DNA of 64,000 bases from NCBI GenBank assembly GCA_021234155.1, contig JAJEKV010000008.1:9020445-9084444 (forward strand), read 5' to 3'. The position numbers were made by a program, and so were the translations under genes. Every line of letters begins with the position of its first letter. Within the stretch, counting starts at the first letter, position 1. Positions 44,601 through 55,876 of this stretch are shown here, piece after piece. This DNA comes from Isoetes taiwanensis (Eukaryota; Streptophyta; Lycopodiopsida; Isoetales; Isoetaceae). The notes under the pieces were generated by a model. It did not search any database. It saw only the letters and a program-made list of their open reading frames with translations, and had not been told where the DNA came from.

Positions 44601-45918
44601 CTAGTCACTTTCTGTGGGGTTTGCTGCTTGAACTGTATCTGTTTGTTGATTGTCGTTTGCTGTTTGATGAAATGTTTTGAGACGAAAACCATTAACCAAG
44701 TAGGTAATGGAGTGCCATCTAACTTCAGCCCGGTTGAAAAACGGGTCGAACCACTTGAACAATTTGATAAGGGCCAAGCCAACGAAACTTGAGTTTACCC
44801 GAAAATTTTTGTACACGGAATCATAAAGAAGAACCAAATCGCCTTCTTTGAATGTTTTTGTCTTGACGTTTGTCATGTAAAGATTTTTGCAACCTGTTGT
44901 CCATGAAGAACACTAATATAAGCATCCCTCCGAAGTTCATCCAACCTGTTCTAATTGATAGACCCGTTCTTTGAGTGCGGCCGGGTGGATTATGAGCGAT
45001 AGCCGCCTTGAAAACGGAGTGTGGGAAGGATGTATTCAAACGGCATGAGAGCTTCCTGACCATAAACCAATTTAAAAGGAGTGTGACCGGTAGCTATCTT
45101 GAAACAAGTATTGTAGGCCCAAAGAACAGTAGGAAGCTTGTTTTGCCGGTCCGGTCTCGAAGCGTCCACAAATTTTCTTGAGAATTGTGACCAGAGTCTT
45201 GTTGGTGCTTTCTGCCAAACCATTGCCTTGAGGATAGTAAGGTGTGCTCTTGTGATGATGTATCAGGAGATAATCCGTCAGCTCCTTGATGGTATGATTG
45301 ATAAAGTGGACACCCCGATCACCCCAGCCCAGGTAGGCAACCGAATCGCGTGATGATGTGTTGATAGATAACCTTGGCTGTGCTTGCCGCAGTGTTGTCT
45401 GGAAGTGCGCAAGCTTCCGCCCATTTGGTAGCGTAGTCAGTGAGAACCAGAATGTAGCGGGCACGGGTGTGCCACGCAGGAGGATCGATGGGTCCCACAA
45501 AATCCATTCCCCATTTGCTGAAGGGAAGTGGCGTGGCAACCGGCGTCAAGGGAAGAGCGTCACGGGCCGTGGGCCGTCCCACCCGCTGGCAAGCATCACA
45601 CGCGGCGTGGGCGCGTGAGCATCTTTGAAGAGCGTGGGCCAATAATACCCAAATGAAAAGGATTTTGCGTGTCGTGGTGTCACCATGAAAATGACCACCA
45701 CCTAGCCCTTGATGAGCTTCTAACAATATCCGAACTTCATGAGGGAGAACACGCCAGCATCGAAGGATGGTGTCCTTACCCTTTTGTAGAGATGTCCTCG
45801 CAACCATGGTGTAGTCCGCGGACCTCGAAGAAAATTGATGGCGACGGATTGTCGCTGGTAGGAGAGAGCGCCTCGTCTTGGTGGAAGAGCACCCGTGAGG
45901 AGGTACTTTGGAAATCAT
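44601..45918 (-). pseudogene. Integrase of the nested Gypsy element
   Basis: Broken into several frames. Zinc region remnants (CDACQRVGRP near 45590), catalytic core with Asp in WGMDFVGPID and Asp in WGDRGVHF, Glu replaced or preserved in YPQGNGLAESTNK (near 45220), then KLVYGQEALMPFE and the C-terminal FKEGDLVLLYD domain at 44840. At least three frameshifts. It would insert the element DNA if intact. Confidence 0.82.
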
Positions 45919-45992
45919 GGAACCAATGTGGTGTTGCCGTGACTAAAAAGAGCCGAGCATCGTGAAAGGCGCCCGAGACTCCGGTTGAGGGA

Positions 45993-47506
45993 TCATCTCG
46001 TGTGGATGCGTGAAAGATAATCCGGGGCGACATGAGATTTGCCCGCCTTATGAACAATTTCAAAAGGAGCAAATTCTTGGAGAAGAAGGACCCAACGAGC
46101 AATGCGGCCCGCCCGCGTGGACTTATTGATCAAATAAAGGAGTGCTTGGTGGTCTACAAAGAACTTGATTTGACTGCCCAAAAGGTAGTGGCGGAAGCGT
46201 TGGACACGTAAAATGAGACCCAAAGCTTCACGCCTGCGGGGGCAGAATAGTTGCGCCGCGCAGAATTGAGTTTTCTGGCGAAGCGATTTGGTTTGTCGAT
46301 TAGCGATCATATTCTTGAGAAAGAACAGCTCCAATGGCAAACGCCGAGACATCTACATGAACATGAAAGGGCTTGTCCCATTGAGGAGGAACAAGAACCG
46401 TGCACGAAAAGTAAAAGCTTCACCGTTGGAAAGCAAAGATCCTACCGGGAATTCCAAGCCCGTGGGATTCATCACCCGTGAGTTTATGAATGGGATCAGC
46501 AATGGTCGCTAGTCCGTATGAAGGTGGAGTAATAATTGACCTTACCCAGGAAAAGAGCGTGTCTCCTTGATATTGGCTGGTGCTTGAGCCTTGAGCACAA
46601 TAACCGATTTTGGCGGGATCCGTGGTGATACCGCTTTGCCGACAACATGGCCTAACGTAACTCCGTGAGGTGACGCAAAAGGTGCATTTCTCGATTGAGA
46701 CTAATACCCACTCATCACATTTCTGGAAGACGAAGTTCCAATTTATCCAAATGGTCAGCCATGGAACCCAGAGGCGCAGAAGTCATCTTGAAAAATTTGT
46801 AAGAAGGGATTTTCCTTCATGAAATCATGAAAAAAATCGAGAGCATGATGCGTTGAAACGTTGATGGAGAGTTTGATAATCCAAAAGGAACCACCTTGTA
46901 GGCAAAAGTGCCTTCACGGGTGGTGAAGGTAGTCTTGAGTTGATCAGATTCTTTGATTGAGATCTGATTGTAGCCAGAAAACCCATCCATGAAAGAGTAC
47001 ATCTCATGTCCCGCAACCTCTTCCGTAACCCGGTGCGCGTGAAGGGAAGTGGAAAATGATCACGCCTCGTGGCTTTGATTGAGTTTTGGTAGTCCACGCA
47101 AACGCCGATCTTACCATTGTGTTTGAGTGCAATGACGATGGGGCTCACCCACTGTAATGTTTGACCTCATAGATCAAACCCGCGGCAAGGGAGTTTGTCA
47201 ATTTCCGCCTTGACGCCGATCACGGTAATGGGGTTGAGCCGGCATCGCCGCTAGACTGGGCATCGGACTTGGTAGGAATGGTGAGTTCCCCAAGGTTTTG
47301 TTAATCCCCCGAAGATCTCTGTAGCTCCAGGCAAAAATATGTTTGAACTTTTTGAAGAGCTTGACAGCCTTGTTACGATAGGGTGTTGGAAGATTGGCAG
47401 CTAGTCGGACAGGTTGATTGTTGCCAACGTCCACGATCTCAACCTCGTGAGTCTCAATATGGGGATAACTTCCGTATCCCTGGACAATATGAGCGTGAGG
47501 TTGCAA
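45993..47506 (-). pseudogene. Reverse transcriptase and RNase H of the nested Gypsy element
   Basis: 47198-47506 holds the entry region (FKKFKHIFAWSYRDLRGI). 46817-47148 has VDYQNSIKATRRDHFPLPF, FMDGFSGYNQISIKE and TFAYKVVPFGLSNSPSTFQR. The YXDD part is lost in frame breaks at 46700-46800. RNase H at 45993-46352 reads AQLFCPRRREALGLILRVQR, FFVDHQALLYLI and APDYLSRI. Several stops and indels; not functional. Confidence 0.82.
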
Positions 47507-47908
47507 AGATAACAGATGCGTGGCACTCTGCGTGGTGAAAAGAGAGGTTGCCGAGGTTCCTCAAGCGCTGGTTGCTTCATGACAAATAAGTGTACATCGG
47601 CGAAAAATGGGTCGCAGGAGGTTCAGTCACCTCAAAAGTGATCAACACGTTGATTCGATTGCAAGGAGCCGGTAAGGGTCAAGCAACGCAGCCCACTACC
47701 GGTCCCGATCAAGAGTCATTTCTCCCCAAGGATCAAAGATATTCGGGGTAGGATGACGAGGCGCACTCGCAGTGGAGCCCGAACTTGATAAATATTCGGG
47801 CGCCTTCGAATCGGTGTGCCGGAGAGAGAGGGTTCAAAGATTGTCGACGGAAATGATTTTGCCTCGCTTCCAAGTCCATGGTGGCATTGAGGTGACCATC
47901 GCTGATGA

Positions 47909-49078
47909 CTAACTCGATCCGCGGGCCCAAGAATGGATGCTCTTGGCCTGGCGGAGAAAAGGTCTGCCGACCAACATTTCATAATCACCTGGATCTTCGC
48001 CGGCCTTCCAAACACCAAATTCCAAGGGGAATCTGAGATCACCAATGTTGATGTGAAGAAGAGGCGTGATGCCTTGAGGTCTCGTGATATGGCCATTGGC
48101 CAATTTGATGTCGTATGGGGCACGATAGAGTTGTTTGATGCCCATTTGTTTGCGGAGTTTATCCGTGATGAGATTGACCGCGCTACCTCCGTCAATTTGA
48201 ACATGATTGACTTGTTGATTGCCCACCGTGGCATGTACCGTGGGAGTAGAGGTAGCAACAGCCCCCACCAGAACAGTTGGGAGTGGTAACTGGTCCTTGA
48301 GAGCAGGACAGAGTTTCAAAATGGTGGCCAAGCTTAAAGGAATTTTGATTTTTGCAAGCTCCTCTTGGAGTTCCAGAGGCACATGAGAAAAGGGATCTGC
48401 GGGATCCACAGGTGCTGGAGTGCGTGGTAACGAAGCAGCAACTTCTTTGAGTAGGTCAACCTCCGCAGCGATATTGGGATATGTCTGAGAGCGTGGAGGT
48501 TGAGACGTGGAAGGTGCGTCTTGTCTTTGTTGAGCTCTCGTGGTGGCATGGACATTAGCCAACGTGCGGCCTTCAGCAGCTTGCATGAGGTTCAAAATGC
48601 TCTGGCGAACTTTAGGCATGACATGCGGCATGAGTTTCTCCAAGTCAGGTGCAAAATGGACCTTTTTGTCTTCTGCATGAGGAATTGTGTCGACTGCAAA
48701 GGCAGGTTGCGTGCCATTAGGAATAATGGTTAAGGGACGTGACGCCCTGGTCTGGCGTGAAACCAAACCAACCCAATTTGATGGTTGGACTGGAGGATTA
48801 AGAGCCTGAAAAATTTCTTCCTGTGCTTGTTGATCCATCTGAGGTTGATTTGCAGGAGCTGGTTGATAGCGTGATTGCTGAGGCGCGCGAGGTGGCTTCC
48901 GAAGAACAGGACGCGGGCCTTGTTTGCCATTAGCAATCCAGAGTTGGTAAGCCGTGAGGCGGACTGATGTGGTCTGATTGGTGCCAGGAAGCTGCACCTG
49001 AACTTGTGGGAGTTGAGGACACGCCGTGGTGGTATGACCCCATTCTTGACAAAGATAACACCGAGCTTCAAGGATCAA
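47909..49078 (-). CDS. Gag C-terminal zinc knuckle and protease part of the Gypsy element
   Basis: A 389-codon open frame. Near its start is a CCHC knuckle, CYLCQEWGHTTTAC. A Gln/Pro-rich linker follows, then an aspartic protease domain near residues 290-380: HVQIDGGSAVNLI carries the catalytic Asp in a DGGS form rather than DTG/DSG, followed by YEMLVGRPFL near the end. It is joined by frameshift to upstream gag pieces and to the RT frames downstream, so the protein is a fragment in today's sequence. Confidence 0.75.
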   Translation of the reverse strand: MILEARCYLCQEWGHTTTACPQLPQVQVQLPGTNQTTSVRLTAYQLWIANGKQGPRPVLRKPPRAPQQSRYQPAPANQPQMDQQAQEEIFQALNPPVQPSNWVGLVSRQTRASRPLTIIPNGTQPAFAVDTIPHAEDKKVHFAPDLEKLMPHVMPKVRQSILNLMQAAEGRTLANVHATTRAQQRQDAPSTSQPPRSQTYPNIAAEVDLLKEVAASLPRTPAPVDPADPFSHVPLELQEELAKIKIPLSLATILKLCPALKDQLPLPTVLVGAVATSTPTVHATVGNQQVNHVQIDGGSAVNLITDKLRKQMGIKQLYRAPYDIKLANGHITRPQGITPLLHINIGDLRFPLEFGVWKAGEDPGDYEMLVGRPFLRQAKSIHSWARGSS

Positions 49079-50539
49079 AAGGAGGACGTGTGTTGGGTCC
49101 CCGTTGTTGCGCTATTGCTGATAGAGTTGATTGGGTTGCGCTGCAGTGGTGGTCTGCCGATATGTCGATTGGTCTTTGAGGTGTTGTTTGCACTTGATAA
49201 ACCATCTTGTTGCGGAAAGGTGTAGGATGAGTGCGAGTGCATTCTTCCGTGGCATGATTGCACATGTTGCATCGTTTACAATGAGGCGGGCCATTGGTGG
49301 AGTTGCATTCATTTGCCAAGTGGCCTTGATATTTGCGCATATGGCACCGTGATCCGATCAACCAGCTGGATTGGCGTGTTGAGGTTGAACAGCCAGCCGT
49401 GGGAACCATGACAGTGGAATGAAAGGAGCTCCCGAAGAGCCACGCCACGGAGGAAACATTGATCGAAAGATTGACAAGATCGATAGCCCCGCTCCAAAGT
49501 CTTGAGCGCAGTATTCATCATGAGTCCGATAGCCGAGGAAGTCCTTGGAGAAACCATACCAAGATCCGGCTCTGTGTGGGGTACTCCTTGAGTTTGCCGA
49601 AAGGCGAAATGTGAAGACGGTCCGCAAAAAATCCCGCGAACTCGCGGGCTCTTGTTGAAGGTCATTGAGTTGCTTGAGATGAAATTGATCATCATCCGTG
49701 GTCCCATAGTGAGAAAGAAAAGCAGTTTTCATTTCAGTCCAATCTTGTTTCCAGTGGCTTTTGTTGGACATGAGCCATTGATGAGGGGAGCCACGCAATG
49801 TGGTGGAAAAGATGTGGAATTTCAGTTGAGGTTGGCGATGACCATTCGGACAGCCGAGCCTCAAATTCTTCCATGTGGGCCTGAGCACTTTGGTCTAAAG
49901 GTTTGCCTTCGTGTTGCCAAAGGTGGGATAAGTCAGCTTAAGGGTCTGAAATGTAGAGGTAAAAGGGCTGGGCTGGACAGGAACATGATAGTGAGGGTAT
50001 TGAGGTGGAGTTGGAGGGGGTATGGTGCTTTGGAAAGACCTCGGCCGGGGGGTGGCCGAGGTGGGGGTACCGAGGTGCCCCATCATTGGGTTTGAGGTCC
50101 GTAAGATTGTAAACAGAAGAGCGGTGGGAAAGGTAGGGAAGGGAAATTCACGGGGAGGAGCAAAAGAGACATGTGGATATCCCCGTCCCACCCAGGGAGA
50201 TGATGGTTGTGAAGGCAGAGGCGATGGCCGGAAGAGTGATGGATGAAGGCATGTTCGGGGTATGAAAGTAAGGTGGAGCGGTGGAGCCGGATAGGGCTCC
50301 TGATAGTGATGAGGAGACTGAGGCTGTGAGCAATGTTTGCACGCTTGAGGTGGAGAATTGGGGCGAGACATGACACGAGGGGTGGGTGGCGCCGACTGAG
50401 CCCTAGACCGAATGTGGCCTCCCTCAATGTCGTAAGCAGATCCATACATGTCTCTAACAGCTTCCCGTCGATGATGGCGCTCCAATCGAGACGCCGTCTG
50501 GGAAAGAAGTTCTTCTGGCGTGAAATTTCGGACAGACAT
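49068..50539 (-). pseudogene. Gag of the nested Gypsy element
   Basis: Starts with an open 214-codon frame (49895-50539) that is Pro/Ser-rich after residue 50. Gag core in 49358-49888 (FHIFSTTLRGSPHQWL, WTEMKTAFLSHYG, FHLKQLNDLQQE). 49068-49448 holds two more Cys/His knuckles (CHMRKYQGHLANEC and CKRCNMCNHATEEC). Frames change at least twice, so the chain is broken. Confidence 0.75.
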
Positions 50540-50590
50540 GGCGACAGAAGAAAGGAAAAACGAATCAGACCCGGCAAGCCCGGCGGCATG

Positions 50591-51188
50591 TGTTTGGGGT
50601 GCGGGTTCGAACTCCTCAAAGACAGACCCTCCTCGTGAGGACCTTTGGATCTAACAGGAGAATCCGGGGGACTATGTCACGCGGGATTTGCAAGAGAAAA
50701 ACAAGAAGAGGAAAACAGAACAAAAGAGAACAATGAGAGGAAAATGATAAGCTTCCCTGATATCAATGATGAACATACATGAGCTCTCGCAATAGAGAGA
50801 AGACTGAAGAGAGACAAGACCCAAAACTCATCTAAAAACTCATGTGCTAGCTCTACTCATATATATAGTACAATGGCCTTTGGCCCAATATAGACACTCG
50901 ATCGATCTCTGGTGCCGACTCACGGAAGGAGGCCTCGATTCGGTGGAATGTTGGCGGTGCCTCTTGAAGTGCCTCGAATCACGCCGACGCCGACGCTGGG
51001 TGGTGACGGGCCGTCACTTGTCTGAGCGCCGCCTCTTGTTGACACCAGGCGTGGTCTTTGTCTGCGTGGTCTGCTTGGTCTTCTGCTGAGCCTTTGACGA
51101 CTGACCCGCGCCTGGTTGTGTATCCTTGGCCTTGACCTGGTCCGTCGTATGCATGAATAGTCCTGTACCAGGAGGCACAGGACTAACA
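50591..51188 (-). repeat. 5' LTR of the nested Gypsy element
   Basis: 598 bp, TGTTAGTCC...CCCCAAACA on the minus strand. The outer edge is fixed by the ACCAA duplication. A TATA-like ATATATA lies near 50862. The first 175 bp encode the same reading frame that ends the additional ORF at the other LTR. Confidence 0.9.
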
Positions 51189-51193
51189 TTGGT

Positions 51194-52420
51194 CTGTATA
51201 TTGCTAAAGAAATCCATCCAGAAAGCACTAACAAACTTTGGGTCTCTGTTGGAGATTATTTGATGTGGCCTACCATGAAGACGAAAAATCTTGTATGTAA
51301 ACAGGTGCGCTATATCTAGCACAATATCGATGGTGCGACATTGCAAAAAGTGTGCTATTTCAAAGAGCTTGTCCACCACTACCATCAAGGCATCAAATCC
51401 GCTCATTGTTTATGGAAAGACCTACGATGAAATCCATTGTGATGATTTCCCATTTTGCATTAGGAACTTCCATAACTCTCCTAGAATTTGCAACTGTTTG
51501 GCCTTCATTTGCTGACAAAGCTAACACTGCTTAATATATCTTGCAATATGCTTTTTTTATACCAGATGAAAATTAATTGGACTTTATCTTAAAATAGATC
51601 TTCATAAACCCTGCATGTCCAACTATTGGACTATCGTGTGTGTCGTGGTGAATAAGCTTTCTGCCCCCTGATGACGCTGGCACACATAATTTATAGAGAA
51701 CGTTACCTTCCTTTTTGTAATGGCAAAAGGTGTTTTGGCTTCCTTGGACAAGCTTTGCCACACATCCTTGAATTCATGGTCATCGAGAAGAGTTCTCAAT
51801 GGTCTTACCGAGCTCACTGCTGAGAGTGAAAATGGCATTACAATGAGTTTGAATTACGAAAGGATATCTAGATAGGACATCTACAACAACATTATGCTTG
51901 TCAGATTTGTAGACAGCCTCAAAATCATACTTCCAGAAACCCCATCCAACTCCTTTGTCTAAGGTTAAAATGTGGCTGCGTGAAAATGCATTGGAGGCTT
52001 TAGTGATCAGTGTGCAACTAGAAACCTCTCCCAAGAAGATGATGCCACCAAATTCTCAAGGCAGACGACTGCAAGCAACTCTTGGTCATATATGGGGTAA
52101 CATTGCTCGGCATCATTCATCTTCTTAGAGTCATAAGCAATAACTCGCATCAGTGGCAACCCACTTATATTTCTGGGGATCTGGCAACGTAAGCACTGAT
52201 GCTATGAATAACGTCGTCATCTTAGATACTGACTCAACGGATGCAAGTTGAATAATATAAGTAGTCTTATCCTTTCTGATTGCCTTATTCAATTGTTTTA
52301 ATGAAATGCACTCCATGATTGGATTAACTTGGTTGCCTAATATTGTGATGCGTGTACCATTAGACGCATTGAATGCGACCTTCAGGGGGCTTCACCATGT
52401 TTGACTCGTATTATGCAACA
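51194..52420 (-). mobile_element. Chromovirus 5' part: RNase H to integrase core
   Basis: Minus strand: GNQVNPIMECISLKQLNK (protease-RT spacer, near 52330), then, after a deletion that removes reverse transcriptase, an RNase H end (YPIYDQELLA near 52100), integrase linker (KAKQLQILGELW) and the core up to LHGRPHQIISNRDPKFVSAFW at 51260. The frame is then cut by the nested element and continues at 42611. Old and full of stops. Confidence 0.78.
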
Positions 52421-52704
52421 TCATGACTGAAAAGGGGTCTTTCTATTTTCAAAACGCCCATATACGAATGAAGGCCAATACGTGTGCACCACCATTTGCC
52501 GTAGGTGGTCGAGAAGGGGAAGATAGGCGGGAACAAGGAAGCCCGTATCATACGTTAGTCATTTCTCTTGAAGATCCGAGGCACCACATATATGCCGAGT
52601 TTGTATTACCAGAACTTGGAGCTTTGAATGAACGATTGAAGTCTCTGAAATTTGGACCATCAAGAAAGCTATTCTTAAAACTCTCGGAAAACCTTCAAGA
52701 ACAA
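52421..52704. other. Chromovirus-derived or unassigned DNA
   Basis: A 98-codon plus-strand frame (52423-52719) and minus-strand fragments lack clear motifs. By position this is upstream chromovirus interior, and it borders the LINE poly(A) tail. Confidence 0.4.
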
Positions 52705-52925
52705 TTTTTTTTTTTTTAATTGAAGGCTTAAGTATATTAAAATCCGTATAATAAATGTTACAGATAGAGCTCGAGAGCTTTTTTAAGAAAAAAACCTTTT
52801 AAATAGGGTAGGTTGAGGACCTTGATCAGCACAGAACTATCAAAAAGCCAAAATTAAGACATAAAAATTTCCGGATAGCTCAAAATAACATAGTGACCAG
52901 TTTCACAAGATGATCATGAAGATAT

Positions 52926-53273
52926 TCAGCTGCTTGAGAATCTCCTTTTCTTAGGCTCCCTTCGAGTATGATCTTTTCTGCCCATACCCTTATTGGCCAC
53001 AATGAAAAGGCAGTAAGGGCAATTGCATAAGTGAGCCTTCCCAGGGTTGAATCTGTCTTTTTTATCCTTTGCATTGCACAGTATATATCTCTTCTCATCG
53101 AAATAGGTGGTGCAGGCACAATTGCAGTGACATTCTTCCCCATGCTCATTGGGTACCTCGACCCCGAACTGAGTTAACCATAAGGCGTTTGCATGAAGAT
53201 TCATTATTTTCCATCTCAGTCTCTTGAACATGATGAGAGTATTACCTGCAAACAAGAAGATAACAGGCATCAT
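52926..53273 (-). CDS. ORF3 of LINE element A: membrane segment plus Cys motif
   Basis: 115 residues. Its ATG shares one base with the ORF2 stop (TAATG), a layout known in some other non-LTR elements to support termination-reinitiation. A hydrophobic N-terminus (MMPVIFLFAGNTLIMF) precedes a basic patch, an HCNCAC cluster and LCNAKDKKDRFN...LCNCPYC. The last four Cys have spacing C-x16-C-x-C-x2-C, the same as ORF3 of the other LINE and the ORF1 N-terminus there. Function unknown; metal binding is a reasonable inference. Confidence 0.6.
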   Translation of the reverse strand: MMPVIFLFAGNTLIMFKRLRWKIMNLHANALWLTQFGVEVPNEHGEECHCNCACTTYFDEKRYILCNAKDKKDRFNPGKAHLCNCPYCLFIVANKGMGRKDHTRREPKKRRFSSS

Positions 53274-55680
53274 TAGTAAAAATATTGATTCTGGTTACCA
53301 CAAATTTCCAAAACCCAATTAATATCATATTGGGTTTGCTTGATAATGGCATTAGGCCAAACAATCTCGTCCTTGAAAATCAAGGCATTTCTCCCCTTCC
53401 AAATTCTCCAAAGGAGAATATATCTCCTCCATTCTACTGGATTGGAAGGGAAAAAGAGCTCAATAGCTTGCATATTGGCTAGACCAGGAATGTTGAGCTC
53501 TGTTTCTGCTAATTCAAGAATCCATTCTGCCCAAAGACAATTTTTAAATAGATGTTCTTCATTTTCCTGATCCTGCAAACATCTAGCACAGATATCAGAA
53601 TTACACATGTTAAGCCTCCATCTCTTTCTATTGGTAGCAAGGGCTCTATGCCAAAGCTGCCACATAAATGCCTTGATTTTCGGGTGGATGGGACTATTCC
53701 ACAAAAAGGTCAAGTTTCTGGAAACCCTTTCAGGCTCAATATTCCATTTGGTGTGAATGGATATTTCTTGAATTCCTGTTAAGATATCTGTAGGCCAAAT
53801 TGACTCTGTAACCACATAAACCATTAATATGCCAAAACTCATCAGTGTTGTGCCAATCACCAACTGCCAACTTCTGGGAAATACTGTTGAACAACTGCCT
53901 GGAATCCTCACCTAGATCCCTAAGAGTGGACTCCTGATAATCAAAATCATTAATGATATCCCTGATATAAATTATGCCCCTATTAGTCCACTGCTTGGAT
54001 AACTTAGGGAAGTTAGTGGCCAGGCACATGCTTGGATCATCCAAAATCAGAGAGGGACTCCAAAAAATGGGCTGATCCTGAGAGAGGCCCTCCTTCCATG
54101 TGTCTCTAATTTTTAACCAGGCCCTGATCCATTTCTTGATAATCAAAGGCGTGGAGGCAGGGACAGTAAAATCAAAGTAAATACTGTGAGGCAGCTGCAA
54201 TTTGAGGTTTCTCCATTCAAAAAGGTGACATTTTTAAATGTAATGAGTAATGAGAACACTCATAGGGTGGTTGATTTGGTTGCTGCAGGCCCTGAAAAAA
54301 TATTTTGCAGCCAAAGCAATGGCCTGCTTCTCAATATTGATAACCCCCAGACCCCCCTTACTTTTATGCTTGCAACATTCTTCTATAGAAATTGGAATCC
54401 AGCACCTCCTGCTAGATCCCCCTGCAATAAACCTTCCAATAATGCTCTGCATTTTAGCCAGAACTTTCTTAGGAGCCATTATGATAGAAGATTGGTAAAC
54501 CTGAGAGGAAGAGATGACCGAATTTGCCAGAATGGCTCTCCCATTTTTAGACAGAAACTTAGAATTGAGGGAATCAACCTTTCTGTAGAATTTGTCAATA
54601 AGGTCCACCCATAGGTCACAAGCATTGATTCTAATAGCATATGGAATGCCCAGAATTTTAGTCTTAGTGCTAGGGGAGAGATACATACATCCTCGAGTTG
54701 CAGCTGCTTGATGACCCTCTTCTTGATGCCTTGATATGAGTTTGGTCTTGTTGGGATTGATTCTACAACCTGTGCACTTCCCAAAATCTTCCAAGATTGC
54801 CTGAGTGTTCTGAATAGATTGTTCCTCCAGGTGCATGAAAAGGAAGGTATTATCTGCAAAGTGAACATTCAGGATCTCATTTTTCCCCTGGGGGGAGGGG
54901 GGGGGGGGAGACTGAGGCCCGTGATTAAGTGAAGATCCCTTGCCCTCTTAAAATTACTATTTAGCCCTTCCATGACTATTAAAAACAAAAAGGGAGCGAG
55001 AGGGCATCCTTGCTTGACTCCTATTTTAATGTCAAAAAAAGGACTGCATTCTCCATTGATAAGGACAGCAGATCTGGAGTTCTTTAAAACAGCTTGGAAA
55101 ATGGAAATGACATTATCAGAGAATCCCAATTCCTTACAACATCAACTCAAAAAATTCCAACTCACCGTGTCAAAAGCCTTTGTGATGTCTAATTTAAGAA
55201 GGCCAATTGACTGGTTGGAGTCTTTAACCCACGTGATACCTAAGGATGCAGCAGCCACATTATCTAGGATATACCTTCCCCTGAGATAGGCACTTTGAGT
55301 GTTGCTTATGACCTCCTCCAAGATGGGCTTGAGTCTTGCTGCTATTGTACATGTAATTAGCTTATACACCACGTTAGTCAGGGAGATAGGTTTATAATCC
55401 GAGAAGGTGATTGGAAGCTCAATCTTTGGGATGAGTGCAATCAAGCTGGTATTGATCCTACAGTCCAATTGTTTGAGGGTCAAGAATTCATTAGCCAGGG
55501 AGACAATGTCCTTACCCAGAAGCTCCCAAGATTTTTTGAAAAATTCAGCTGGAAGGCCATCAGGGCCTGGAGTTTTACCATTCTCCATGTCCTGAAGAAC
55601 CTTGAACATTTCTGCATAAGAAAAGGGTCTGGATAAAGTATCATTCATACGATTAGTGACTTTCTGCTGGATATGCACAA
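53273..55680 (-). pseudogene. ORF2 (reverse transcriptase) of LINE element A, broken
   Basis: Pieces at 55142-55678, 54869-55129, 54234-54836, 53736-54200 and 53273-53911 follow in order but in changing frames. The catalytic FADD region (near 54850) falls at a frame break next to the expanded G-run. The last piece keeps the zinc-binding C-terminal domain intact. About as similar to the intact neighbour ORF2 as a family relative. Confidence 0.85.
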
Positions 55681-55693
55681 CATTCTCAATATC
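55681..55693 (+). repeat. 13-bp target duplication of the intact LINE (left copy)
   Basis: CATTCTCAATATC here and at 62546-62558 flank the inserted LINE. The left copy abuts the poly(A) tail (T-run 55694-55702). Confidence 0.93.
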
Positions 55694-55876
55694 TTTTTTT
55701 TTGATTGAAGGCGTATATGTATATTAATTATAGATTATGGTATTACAAAAAGGCACTTTTTATAGGGAAGTATAACCCCAAGAAAACTCCTAAAAAGGAG
55801 ATAAGTATGATAATAAAATACTTAAAGCAACAAATGTGGGATATATGTAGCTGTCAGATGAGATATAGCACACTGC

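Larger units (their letters stand above)
42617..51188 (-). mobile_element. Complete Ty3/Gypsy retrotransposon, 8.57 kb, nested
   Basis: Minus-strand element with LTRs at 50591-51188 (5') and 42617-43205 (3'), bounded by ACCAA duplications. Order on the minus strand: proline-rich gag N-terminus, gag core, zinc knuckles, protease, reverse transcriptase, RNase H, integrase, then an extra ORF before the 3' LTR. Integrase after RNase H defines Ty3/Gypsy. The LTRs differ by a number of substitutions and small indels, and all pol frames carry breaks, so it is no longer autonomous but not ancient. No tRNA-complementary primer site is evident after the 5' LTR. Confidence 0.9.
52705..55693 (-). mobile_element. 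L1-like LINE (element A), 3' half
   Basis: The 3' half of a LINE whose 5' half is at 62546-64000. The T-run 52705-52718 is its poly(A) tail. The minus strand reads ORF2 from the RT fingers (NGKTPGPDGLPAEFF, near 55580) through LDITKAFDTVSWNF, GVKQGCPLAPFLFLIVMEGL, the C-terminal domain and the zinc-binding end (CNSDICARCLQDQENEEHLF), ending at 53273, then ORF3. Three or more frameshifts and a G-run expansion (54893-54909) break ORF2. The element was interrupted by the LINE at 55694-62545. Confidence 0.88.

Noticed and set aside
47716-48258. 180-codon and other minus/plus ORFs overlapping gag-protease
   Set aside because: Shadow frames of the protease/RT region; the real motifs read in the 47909-49078 frame and its neighbours.
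50591-50640. tRNA gene suggested by GGTTCGAAC-type T-arm
   Set aside because: No D-arm, anticodon arm or acceptor pairing around it; it lies within the LTR of the Gypsy element and its LTR partner has a degraded version.
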